Origin: Enoplosus armatus
Taxonomy: Eukaryota > Chordata > Actinopteri > Centrarchiformes > Enoplosidae
Direction: 5' to 3'
DNA length: 64,000 nt
NCBI RefSeq assembly: GCF_043641665.1
Contig: NC_092193.1
Location: 5,732,001 to 5,796,000 of the forward strand
Below, in pieces: positions 1-10,448 of this stretch. Every line of letters starts with the position of its first letter. The stretch's first letter is position 1. Made by a program: the position numbers and the translations under genes. The notes below the pieces were generated by a model. The model was not told where the DNA came from. It ran no database searches and saw only the letters and a list, made by a program, of their open reading frames with translations.

Positions 1-1347
1 AGGGAAAGACAAACACACACAGATTCATAAACGTGCACACTCACAGAAATAAAAAAAAACAAAGAGGAGATGGCTGATAGGCATCAGGACATGCACAGAC
101 AAAACATCTCTACATGACTCCAGTGATCCAATCTGATCACTTGAGTCATGTATCTCTAGATGTTTTATACCCTGCAGACATATTTGCTGCCACTATTGAT
201 CAATCTAATTTTAGCTGAACAAGAGCAACGTATCCATAAAAACCAGTCTAGGTTTTCCTCTGTTTGGGCAGCAATGTTGTAGTCAGCTGAAAGTACGAGT
301 GCAAACCTGTGTCTCCTTCACAAAGGCACCTGACGTCTGCTAGCTCTAGCCTATACAAACCTCCACCTTCTTACGGGGGGCTTCAGAAATGAAAAAAGTG
401 GCTAAGTGCACCATTTTATTGTCAAAACCATCAGTCCCACTTCCGGGTCTTGACAGGAAATGGCTTTGTGAGAATTTGCCCTCAGCAGACTGTCATTCCT
501 TCCTGCAAACACGGACGAAGTAAGGGACAACCTGGTGAAGTGAGAAATGATTGTGGCCCATGCTGGAAACACCTTCATGACTTTACTTCGTGCTGGCGGT
601 GTCAGAGGTTTTGCTTGCCGGTGGAGCCAGCAGCCTGTGTTCTCAGCAGGGCACAGCGACCCGGTTTTACTTAAAAGGCTACTGCCATCAAAGGGAGAAA
701 AAGAAAATGTCAGCGCTCGGGTAACGGCGAGAGTCAGGAGTCGCGCAGTTCAAATGGAAACAGAGGAGAGGCGAGGCTGGCCGGGCCCCCTGCTCTGATT
801 TAGCCGTTTTCAAATGTACATGCTGCCATGATTGAAGCTGGAAAAAAAGGGTTCAGACGTGCATGATCAAGGGCCAAATGCCTTATTTCATCCAAAGGTG
901 GATGTTAAGAGGGAGAGGGACAGTCTGTCATATGAAAGCAGACGTAAGTGACAAGGCACGGAGCATGGGCGCAGTTTCTTGCTTTGCCTTGTCTGGAATG
1001 GATTTAAATAAACTGGTCAGGTATAAAACAAGCTCCCCAAGGCACATAACGTGCTTTTTTTCCCCCGTCTTTATCTTACATGAGGAAGAGGGGGTTAGAC
1101 TGTGGACGGTGAGAGAGAGACGAGGAAATGTGAGCTTGTGATTACCTTAATTAAGCAGCAAAGTACCACAGTCTGGTCGGTGATCAGTGACACGACAAAG
1201 TCAGGGGAATATAATCAGTTACAAGACAAACTCCCAGGACAAAATAAATGGGAGTTGGACGTGTGCAGAAAGACGTATATTTAGAAATAAAGAACAAGCA
1301 GTGCGGCCTCGAGTTATTAGTGTTCTGTGATGTGACAGAGGACTGAC
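1..1347. other. zzz3 intron sequence at the left edge
   Basis: This stretch lies 3' of the last zzz3 exon seen, past its GTCAGT donor. I looked for the ZZ-domain exons (expected NLPEYKELLQFKKLKK and Cys-pair motifs) on the minus strand and saw none. Several short open frames exist on the plus strand without recognisable content or splice context. Nothing else is supported. Confidence 0.5.
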
Positions 1348-3207
1348 CGAGTCATCAGCAGAGGGGTCCTGCACGCTGCTGTAATAAGCCGAGCGCTCAT
1401 CGTCTTCATCCATGAAGACTGGAGGCTCATAGGAGGTCAGGAAAGTAGACGGCCGGTACAGGTGCTTGTTAAGGTGGTGCTGCCTCTTACTGGATGCCTG
1501 AGGAACAAAACAGGTACAGTTATAAGAGCAGGCAGTTTTAAACAGGTCCCCTTAAACATCCACAGTCATTTCTTAGAAGTCAATATTAAAATTATAGCAC
1601 TTTTGCACATGCTTAAAAGTAGGGCTGGGCAATACTTTCCAATATCAATATACCTTGATGTGGCAAAAGTATGCAAAATTAGATAAGAAATAATGACACT
1701 GATGCTCAACACAATGAACAGATTTTGTTAAATGGATACTGAAGTGCTTGCAATCATTTTTTTTTGCCAAATGATGACACAATATAAGCTGATATTACCA
1801 GCTGATTTTTATCATCACAGCTACGTCGGTATCAGCTTATGTTGGCTGACAGATAACGAGATATTGCAGTTAAGATATGTTTGTTCACCAGAGTGCAGTT
1901 TATTTTTCAAATGTACGTGTTCGCTCTGAGAACATTTCACAATCCCCCACAATCAAAACACACCAGGGAACTAATTGCCCACTCCTTACTTACAGACACT
2001 TAACATTCAAGAAGAAAATAATTTGTTTAATTGACATTAGTTAACTCAGTTCGGGGTTTGGTAAATAGGTAAATTACCTTTTTAGTGTACATGCACAGGT
2101 TGGGTGTTCTTCCAGGCACAGGGATACCAGCTTTTGTCAGTTTGATGAAGTACTTTTGAACCCTACTGGCAACCTGGAATGTTTTAACAGAAAAATGGCT
2201 GCGTTAATGATTTCCAACTGAGGAACAGCTGCTTGAAGTAATTGAGGTCACGCAAATGTGTGATCCAGGTACTTGCAGGGGGTGCAGTTAACACACAAGT
2301 ATGTCTTTGCCTTTTTGCAAACTGCCACACTCAATTTAACAGTTTCCTTCCATAGCAAAGACACACAGCTATATCAATGTCAGGACATGCTAGTAAAAAC
2401 AAACGTGGACAGTGGTGCAACCGGTTCAAAGACAACTGAAAATATGTTGTTTAGCTGGCGACATACACTTTTAGCCAAGTCAGGTTGTCATCAAGTTTGT
2501 GGCTTCTTTGAGGTGAATTCTTTCTCAAGTCATAGCAAATTCTGTAATTTGTTCTTATGTTTTTATAATTATGTACAAATAAACCAAATATTCTGAACTA
2601 TGTCATAAGTGTGGATAAAACAAACATGCATTTTTTTCAGTTAATCCCGACTCTCTTTGTCACCTGTTTTGCTGTTCGATTGCCGAGCTCATCAGCAATC
2701 TTCTGCCATCTTCTGGACTCGACTTCCTCGGGAGGAAACTTAACAAGAAGCTGCTCCAGTTTTTTCTACCAAAATAGACAAAACAGCCGGTGAAAACAAG
2801 TAGGGATACATTTGTTTTTACTGCGTAAATGATAATACGCAGCACTGGTACATTTCTATTTAATGTATCTAATATGCTTTTTTCACAAACCAGATATGCA
2901 CCATTCAAAAACAGGTGGGTAAATGTAGAGATTGTAATTCATCATTTCACAAAATATGTTAGATATTTAATAATACATTTAGAATATTTTTCTAAAAAGT
3001 GAGAAATGTGTTAATAAATCAATCAATCAATCACCAAATAACCAAAACATGTTTCAATACTAGTGTCATCAAGCGTTTCTTCACACACTCATTCTGATAA
3101 AATACAGTGCAACATCTTACACACTTGCCACCTACCTGTTCCTCCACAGTCCACAGCTGGTTAAATGTGTCAGACTTGTTTGGGTGACAAATCCTCCCCC
3201 TGATCAT
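1348..3207 (-). CDS. zzz3: zzz3 exons 6-9: Myb/SANT domain and following region
   Basis: Exon 6 (3136-3207) encodes [20 protein letters not shown] and VEEQ. Exon 7 (2664-2765) encodes [20 protein letters not shown] and [14 protein letters not shown]. Exon 8 (2078-2173) encodes [20 protein letters not shown] and [12 protein letters not shown]. Together they form a three-helix Myb/SANT DNA- or histone-binding fold with the spaced Trp residues W(T), W(Q) and the final Tyr-Phe core. Exon 9 (1348-1497) encodes a linker containing [20 protein letters not shown] and MDEDDERS, like human. All four exons start and end in phase 0, which is useful for confirming the model. Confidence 0.93.
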
Positions 3208-6200
3208 CTGTCAAAGAAAACACGAGCGACAGCCATGTTAAAAGACTGAGACGATACAAAAATAATGGGCACTCCACCATTTGAAGAGATCTGTGCATAT
3301 GATCTGCCTGGCACACTGAATCCATCAGTTTGACGGACAAAAGATGTGACTCGAGATTTGTCACTGGGAAGACGCAGAAAAACAGCAACTCTTTTGACTG
3401 ACAAACAAAATCCTGTTAGACTTCAGAGGGTAATCCGGGAGAAAGCAAATGTGCTTTCACAATATAAACAGAGAGAGCAACAGGAATAATCAAGGACTTG
3501 TTTGCTTAGTGCTAAATACATGGCGCTGTCTAACAGGCCTCAGTGGTATCAAGGTATTACGGTATACCAGGGTATTTAGATTTTCAATACCGTCAAAAAT
3601 ACACTCCTCTACTGATACAGAGATGTTGTAGTGATGTGATGTATTGTAGTGCACAGCAAGTGCCACCAGAGGTTAGTCTCTACTGGTGGAACAGGCAGCT
3701 GAGCTGAGAAAGTTGGCGACTGTGAGTGGTGGGGATAACATTACTACGGAGCCTCGGAGCCAGGCCCTGCGGAGACCCTGCCTGTCCGCCTAGCTCAGAG
3801 CGGCTCCGGAGGAGAAGTGACCACGAGAGGAGCAGCAGCAGGCCGGGCAGGAAGCGCTGCGACCGTATACCCTGGTGAAATGTCAGGAGGGTATGAAAAA
3901 ATACATATTGCCCAAGCCTACTGTCTAATGCCAACAATCAATTAAAACTGAAACCTTACTGCCAATACAATGTGGGAAAAAGACCCACATACATAACAGA
4001 GAGGCAGGCTCCTCATGTTTCCATAGATACCATCTTTTGTGCTCACATGCGCTGCATGCTTAACTCTGCCGAGGAGTAAGAATGGGGGAGATGAGGTTGG
4101 AGGAGGCCAGGCAGTGTGTGTGATGATAACGTGATGATTTGTAGGCCAACCTGCAGGAGGTCGGTGACTCACCAGCTACAGTTAGGAACGGATGTAGCTA
4201 CATCTGCACTAAAGATATATAGCGGAGTGTGTGTGTTGTGCAGATTATTTTAGTAAAGAGGCAGAGTCATACCTGCGCTTGCCTGCCGTTCTCCAGAGCG
4301 TCACTAGTGGGCAGAGGGGAGTACATGGTGGAGGATTCGCCTTCCTTCTTGGGCTCCACGGGACTTTTTGGTCGGGCTGGCAAACCTGAAAGGAGGAAAT
4401 GATCAGAATTAGTCATTTTAAATGGCAAAAAAAATCTGTGTTTATTTTGATGAGAATATTTACACCAAGATAAAAGGCAAATAAAAAGTATACATGCCTT
4501 GGTCAAAGATCAGCTTTAGCCGCCTGGTTTTGCGTTTCTTGTCGCAGAACTCTCTCTCAAAGTCACCGAGGCCTGAGGTGTACTGCTCCCACGCAATGTC
4601 AGGGAGCTGGACGACTCGCTGAGGACACGGCAAGCCCAAATTCACCTGAGGGTCACAAGAATCGGGCGTCGAAATCCATTAACAAATAACCTCATAACTT
4701 CTCTAACCCATAACGCAAAAAAGGTTAGATATATCACAACATGAGAAACCAACAGACGCTGCAAGACAAACTTTTGGGCAATTTTCTACTTTTGTTGGGT
4801 ATTCTTATATGATAACTTTGTAATTCGTCCTTTTATAATCCTGCCTTCAGTCTAGTCATTGCTTAACATAATTCAAGTTGGCACATATTACTGTCATTTT
4901 TTGAGATTTTTTTCAAATAGCTCCCTCAACAGGGGCTTTTTAGTGATTCATGTGTATAGATTCAAGAGATGGATGGTCAAACGTGTGCTGTGGAGGGCCT
5001 CCATCTTCATAAGGAGCTTTACTAAAACTTTCACCACATGATATGATCACACTCTCATTTTCTTTTTCTTGTATACGCAGTATCAGTCTCTGTGCAAACA
5101 CATTCACATATGCTTATGATAAAAAATGTTATTGTTAAGCAGGTTCTTGCCTTAAGACCTGCATCAGGTACATTCACCTGACTGCACTAATTCATTAATT
5201 AATTTACCTTGATATTTTACTGAGTAAGTAGTCAAAAATATCTCAAGTAGAAAAGGTGGACAATGTGCAAATCCTGGCCCAGTTGTGAACAGGTGCAGCA
5301 CAAAAAATAGTGATATAGTAGAAAAGGAGTCCTGGTCTGCACATTGAATTTTACAAGCTCCCAAATATTTATTCAAGCAATGTTTCAACCAGCAAGGTAC
5401 TCCTCAGGCAAAAACCAAGAACAAGATCTTTCGCGCCACGTCTCAGAGAGAGGTTGATTAAAAGTAAATTAACTTTACTAAAACATGCACGTTGTCTTTG
5501 CACATTTTATACAACTCATTTGCATAAGTTGTTTGTTGTACACATAAAAAAACATTCTCAGTGGCCCCTTATATAACATCAATCTTTACCGAGCTCATAA
5601 TGTTCTCAGAAATGTATAAATTCAATTACACGTTTTTATTGAGGTCATAGTTAATGATGGTGTTGTACAACATTATATTGAGGTGATTGTAATTGTTTGT
5701 CCTTTCCCATTTACATTAATTTAGTTAGACTGTACGGGTGTACCTAATAAAGTGGACACAGAGTTAAGAAACAAGGACACTGTCTGTTACCCGTTTCTGC
5801 AGCTGCTCCACAAAGCTGATGGGATCAGTGAGTGCCTCTCTCTGTTGACGCGCCAGCGTCTCCAGGTCCAGGATGGCCTGCGTGCGCTGGGCCTCAAGAA
5901 CTCCGATGGTCTGCAGCAGCCTCTGATAACTTACACGGAGGGAAGCGAGGTTAGACAAATGTGGAAGGAAGGGACTGCTTACATTATTTAACCTGACACT
6001 TACAATGCTGCAATGCATCAAACTTTTAGACCCCAGACCATGCATAATTCAACCATGATGCTGAGAGCCTAAATACTTGCACAAGACATGAGCCATTCCC
6101 CAATCCTTACCACCTATTTTGCAAATAATGTGTTTACAGGTGTTTGTGTGTGCTAGAGGTCTTGGCAGTGGCTGGAAATTATGCATCTAAAACCAGCTGC

Positions 6201-9200
6201 TTTGGCAATTACCTAAAACCATTAGTTTCTTTTCTAGTGTAGCCCATCAAGAACTGCAGCTGGTGAATAAAAATTCAAATGGTAAGAGAAAATACACTTC
6301 ACCCTCTAAAACAGGGTTTTGATCTGTAACTGTGCACTCTGTGATTTTACAGCAATATAAAAACCTTTGCATGACAAACACTTGGGCTTTTGTAGTGCTT
6401 GAGGAGCCTTCCATGCTGACCTTTCCACTCACACCCTCTGGGGCAACAGGAGAACTGCAAACTGAGCTGTCAGTGACTAAGTGTGGTACTGACTCAGAGG
6501 CCTTACAGTGTGAGCAGAGCTGCAGGAATCGACAGGATTGTGACAGCATCCTACATGGCTACAACCTACTGCAGGTGCTCAGTGAAGCAGAGTGGATCAA
6601 TCTCCCCTAACAGGACATGAATGAAAATCAATGCACATGACACAATTTATTCAACGGCTGCCGGTGGTTTGAAAATCCTACAAGCAAAACGTTCAAACGC
6701 GTCAACTATGTTTAACCTCGAATCCCTTCATTAGTTACAGACACCGTCCTTTTACACTACGCAAAGCTCTGGTGACCTTGTACAGCATTGCTCTGCTTCA
6801 AGGCAAACTGTAAATCTGTCTCTGCAGCAGTGGTACCAAAACATACTCCTGCTTGCTTTCTGTACTACAGAGTGACTCTGATTCAAATGTAAGGTCTCTG
6901 CAAAAGAAAGCATGCTGATTTCCTCAGATAAACAGATGATCTGTGCATTAATCTGTTTGAGGGAAATGAGCAGGACTTGGCTGTGCTTCTCAGCACTCTG
7001 GACTCCCTCCAGGTGTCCAGGGACAAGCCTGGTGTTCCATTGCCACCTACTGGGCCCAAGGTCCACTGACAAACACTGGTGCCAAATGAAAAGCCGGCCA
7101 GGGCAATAGTGTTGCTATGTTAATGACTGATAATCAAGGACAGCCTTCTGGTAGGTAGAGGGAACTGTAAAACTAGACAGAGCTGAAAGATGCAAATACA
7201 AGATGTTCTGTGTATACATCATTAGTCATGTCAATTCTCCATATTGAGCAACTGTAAAATGCCTAGTCATGCTTCCCTAAAAATGACTCCTCACTGTATT
7301 GATCTGAGCCTTCACAAATTCTCCTTACTCAGCAGAAACCTAAAACTTGGCATGTCACAGACCTTGATCGAATTACGTTGAAATACGAGAGCAGTGAAAT
7401 CTTATTCTATAGTCAATCTCCAAATTTGAAACGATCACCAATACTGGTGTCAAAGACAAAGGGACCTCAGCTGATGATGTCTCCAAGCCCCCACAGCCCT
7501 CTGCCCCTCCTCCTATGATGATGCATCATGAATCAGCTGCCCTGCCACAGTGCAGTTAGCAGTGCCCGACTGAGCGCAGCATGGGACCTGTCCACAGACA
7601 TCAACATCCCATCTCGCATGACAACTGTCAACAACACAAGGAATAAAGCCTGACACTGAAAAATCATTTCCCCCTGAAAAAGAAAAAAAACAACACACCA
7701 TATCCTCATCTTACTGAGAAAACAGAGGCAATCAGAGGAGTAATTTTAACATCCAATCCCTGGACAATTGGCAGCTAATTCACACAATCACAGCACCAGA
7801 TTGAAGGTGGAAATTAAATGCTGAAACATGTAAAACCTGAACAATAAGACAGGAGCTACAGTTGGATGCTCACTGATTTTCCCATAACAAATGAAAGACT
7901 CCAAAAATAAATGTGATAATTAAACATTCTGTCTATGCGTTGGTGGTGTAAAAACCCAGTTACACTTGTATGCCAATTCCATGTTTTCTTTCATTTGTTT
8001 TTGGAAGTAAGGGATGAGTGCCTGCTAACCAAAAAGGCTAACAATGATTTCCCCCCCCCCCCTTACATTTACATATAAAATAGACAAATATAAGTCAAGT
8101 CATAAGTCAACGTAGCCACCATGACGACACCCATTGGTTTGTGGACTACCGTTTTGCAGCCTCAAGTTTGGCATTTTGGCCGTCGCCATTTTGGTATTTA
8201 AATGAAACAATCTAAAAGGTTTAGAGGAGAAAAATAACTCATGAACATATTCAACCTGTGAGGAGGGGGTCACACCAGAGCCAAAAAGGTTGAGAACTAC
8301 TGAAGTAGCTTAAATAATCAGGACACAAGCATAGTTTTGGATACAATAAGACTGATTCTCCTACGTATTTCACACTAAGCACTTTCAAAACATCATAATA
8401 TTCTTGGCACATATAAATCCTCCTCAACTCAAATGCATCTGTGGTTCATTCAAAACCAAAGACCATAAGTAACGCAATGATCACAGCATACAGTGAACAA
8501 CATGTGTGAGAGCTACATCAACAAAAGATGAGGAGAGCGCAGAATCCCCGGGGAGCTTCCACATACTCTTTGTTGTGTTTAAGAGCCAGGTGGTCCGACT
8601 CAAAGTAATACACGTCTGGCTCCTCCTCTTCCTCCTCCTCCTCTGCAGCGTGGCTCTGTGTCAGCTCCTTGCTTCTCTCGGCCTCTTTGCCCTCCACAGG
8701 CCCACCATCCTCACCACCTGCCCTGTCCCCAGTTTCCACAGAGACCAGCTCCTCACAGGAGGGGCCAACAGAGTCTGAGGGAGCAGGTTCCTCCACCATA
8801 GGACAATCCTCCTCCAGCCCAACCACCACCTCCCCCTCTTCCCTCAAGGGACCATTGTCTCTGGGAGGAGAGCTGAGCTTGGAGGAGGAGGCCTTGCCAC
8901 CGGTGGCAGCCCTCCTGGGTGAAGTCCGCAGGGTGTATCTGTGTTCGTAGAGCTCTGTGAAAGAGGGGGGCGTGCTGGATATTGAGGGGTTGCACCCTGG
9001 CTCTGTGGGGGAGGGGGTTGTTGCTAGTGGGGGTGTAGTTTCTCCTGAGTTGCTGTTGTTGTTGTTGATTGGACTACTGTTTATGTTGATGGTCGTGGAG
9101 GAGGTGGAGGCAGCAGCTTCCTGCACTGGTGTTAGCGGCCGGCCGTTGGTGTCATTCTCACTCTCCATCACCTGCTCCTCGTGGGCCAGACACAACGAGT

Positions 9201-10383
9201 CGCCCACCACGTCAACCTCCACCTCCTCCACCTCCTGCTCCTTGGCCACTATCAACTCAGGGACAGGATCCTCTGGAACAGCCTCAATTGTCTGCGCAGA
9301 TGAGGCTGGCGATTCCCCTGAGCCAGAGACCTCCACCTGCACAGGGACAGAGTTTCTACAAGGCACAGCAGGGTCAGGGGATGAGGGAGCCCCCGTCTGA
9401 CTACCGTTGAGCAGAGACGGGCAGTTGGTGGCAGAGGTGGGATTTGCACTAGGCTCTTCAGTCAGTGTGCTAGGTTCCTCTGCTTTATTCTCTTTGAGTC
9501 CATTCGAGGCCTTGTGAGCATTTGGGGGCTGAGCTGCCCCCTCACACTCCACATGGCCATCCTCTGCCTTCCCACCTGTCAGCTCACAATCCTCTTTACT
9601 GAGGACAGGTGAGGCAGGAGCTGTGTTAGCAGAGTTTTGGCTGGGAAGTTCTTCACAACTGTTGTCCTTGTTAGGCTCTGGGACAGAGACTGGACTTTCA
9701 GGTTTCAAAGGCTCAGGGTCCTCCTCGTGTCCCTGAGACTCTCCAGAGCGGGAGCACCGCTTGGCCCTTTTGATTTGAGGACAGGCATCCCGCGCCCCCT
9801 TCACTCTATCACAGTTCTCAGGACTAATGTCTTTTTCTAAACAGGACACGCCCCGCTTCCTGGAGCTGGTCCATTGCTCCGCCTCAGCTGGAGAAGCATT
9901 TGGGTCAGTTACCTTTCCTTGCAATGAGGCCTGCTGCTGGCCATCCTGCTGTGTGTCCTGCTTCGCGTCCTGCTTTGACTCCTGCTTGGAGTCCTGCTTT
10001 GACTCCTGCTTAACGTCTTGCTTTGACTCCTGCTTAACGTCTTGCTTTGACTCCTGCTTAACGTCTTGTTTGGTGTCATGCTTCGACTCCTGCTTGCCGT
10101 CCTGCTTCGACTCCTGCTTACCCTCTTGCTTCGACTCCTGCTTGCCCTCCTGCTTGCCGTCTTGCTTCGACTCCTGCTTGCCGTCCTGCTTCGACTCCTG
10201 CTTGCCGTCCTGCTTCGACTCCTGCTTCTTCTTGGGCGAGCGGGCCCTAGTTGGCGGAGACACGGAGGTCTCCTCCGGCTGGGCGATGCTGCGGTTCCTG
10301 AGGGTTCGACCACAAAAGTTCTCATCCAATCCATTGAGCCCCACTGACGACCTTGTGACACGCGAGGAACGGGACGCGGCCAT
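1348..10383 (-). CDS. zzz3: zzz3, ZZ-type zinc finger and SANT protein (partial, 3' end outside)
   Basis: ZZZ3 is a chromatin subunit of the ATAC histone acetyltransferase complex; in the known protein a C-terminal ZZ finger reads the histone H3 tail. The N-terminus read here ([19 protein letters not shown]) is nearly the human sequence as I remember it. Eight coding exons are visible: 8567-10383, 5791-5929, 4498-4645, 4273-4385, 3136-3207, 2664-2765, 2078-2173 and 1348-1497, giving 879 codons in one unbroken phase. The order is a disordered acidic N-terminal half, a coiled region ([15 protein letters not shown]), a conserved block ([18 protein letters not shown]), then a Myb/SANT domain. The last exon seen ends after DPSADDS at a GTCAGT donor. 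The ZZ domain (about 75 residues in human) must lie left of base 1, because I found no matching exon in 1-1347. The human protein is about 903 aa; the fish one is longer owing to an N-terminal repeat. Confidence 0.95.
3534..3920. mobile_element. Non-autonomous hAT-like MITE, 387 bp
   Basis: The element is bounded by a perfect 8-bp target duplication, CTGTCTAA, at 3526-3533 and 3921-3928. Its left end starts CAGGCCTCAGTGG and its right end, reverse complemented, starts TAGGCTTGGGCAATA, an imperfect short terminal inverted repeat (5 of 7). Both halves also carry a GTATACC/CCGTATACC motif in inverted arrangement. An 8-bp duplication and a CAG-like terminus are typical of hAT transposons. It has no transposase ORF. 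It sits in the zzz3 intron between exons 5 and 6. Confidence 0.8.
4273..5929 (-). CDS. zzz3: zzz3 exons 3-5: coiled and conserved middle region
   Basis: Exon 3 (5791-5929) encodes a predicted helix, [17 protein letters not shown] through EQLQKR. Exon 4 (4498-4645) encodes [20 protein letters not shown] and the basic stretch [14 protein letters not shown]. Exon 5 (4273-4385) encodes [18 protein letters not shown] and ends NGRQAQ. Junction phases are 2, 0, 1, 0, all consistent. The exon 4 donor reads CAAG|GCATGT, a GC donor. The only nearby GT (five bases further on) breaks the frame, so the intron 4386-4497 is interpreted as GC-AG. Confidence 0.92.
5600..5762. repeat. Interspersed repeat ending GGTGTACCTAATAAAGTGG
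   Basis: The right end, GGTGTACCTAATAAAGTGG (5736-5755 region), is the inverted counterpart of the start of a second block near 60590 (CCAGTTTATTAGGTACGCCC). I recognise this terminus as a widespread vertebrate DNA-transposon-like repeat. It ends just downstream of zzz3 exon 3. Internal sequence is AT-rich with no ORF. Confidence 0.5.
5930..8566 (-). other. zzz3: zzz3 intron 2 (2.6 kb)
   Basis: The intron separates the large N-terminal exon from the coiled-region exon. It contains the repeat block at 8101-8303. Open frames of 92-106 codons exist on both strands near 6250-7070, but they have no family resemblance and no splice sites that join zzz3 in phase. Confidence 0.6.
8101..8303. repeat. 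Interspersed teleost repeat fragment
   Basis: Two repeat-like blocks lie here. The first (8101-8215) reads TAGCCACCATGACGACACCC through GGCCGTCGCCATTTTGG, which I recognise as a common fish repeat. The second (8268-8303) is GGGGGTCACACCAGAGCCAA followed by AAAGGTTGAGAACTAC, sharing its end with the MITE at 13528-13844. A 12-C run precedes them at 8051-8062. There is no coding content. Confidence 0.55.
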
Positions 10384-10448
10384 ACTACGGCGTGTGCCTA
10401 CAGTCTCCTCATCCTGGTGCTCTCTCCCCTGCAGCAGAATGTGGGCAC
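8567..10448 (-). CDS. zzz3: zzz3 exon 2: start codon and disordered N-terminal half
   Basis: This large exon has its acceptor (TTTTGCAG) just above 10448 and a GTATGT donor below 8567. The start codon at 10383-10381 is chosen because MAASRS matches the human N-terminus. The 65 nt before it are 5' UTR and contain a 4-codon upstream ORF (ATG AGG AGA CTG TAG). The exon encodes about 605 residues. It begins with a conserved 38-residue block, then a KQES/KQDG tandem repeat (residues about 53-147). A long Ser/Pro/Glu-rich region follows, including an Asn run, then the conserved [14 protein letters not shown] motif, an eight-Glu run, and the conserved [17 protein letters not shown] at the end. The following codon is split across the intron (GA|T), giving KHNKDYQRLL as in human. 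Composition suggests it is mostly disordered. Confidence 0.93.
9943..10227 (-). repeat. zzz3: In-frame 24-nt minisatellite in zzz3 (KQES/KQDG)
   Basis: About twelve copies of a 24-nt unit encode the octapeptide QESKQDGK with small variants (QDVK, QDSK, QDAK, QEGK, HDTK). The tetrapeptide KQ(E/D)x is the basic period. It replaces a short linker in human ZZZ3. Because unit length is a multiple of three and stops are absent, the repeat is also open in several other frames on both strands, creating long but spurious Cys-rich and Ser/Arg-rich ORFs. Confidence 0.95.

Noticed and set aside
1620..1960. Possible second hAT MITE starting TAGGGCTGGGCAATA
   Set aside because: The left end looks right, but I could find neither the matching right end nor a target duplication.
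6247..6610. Overlapping 92- and 100-codon ORFs on both strands in zzz3 intron 2
   Set aside because: No family resemblance, no in-phase splice sites, and both strands are open equally.
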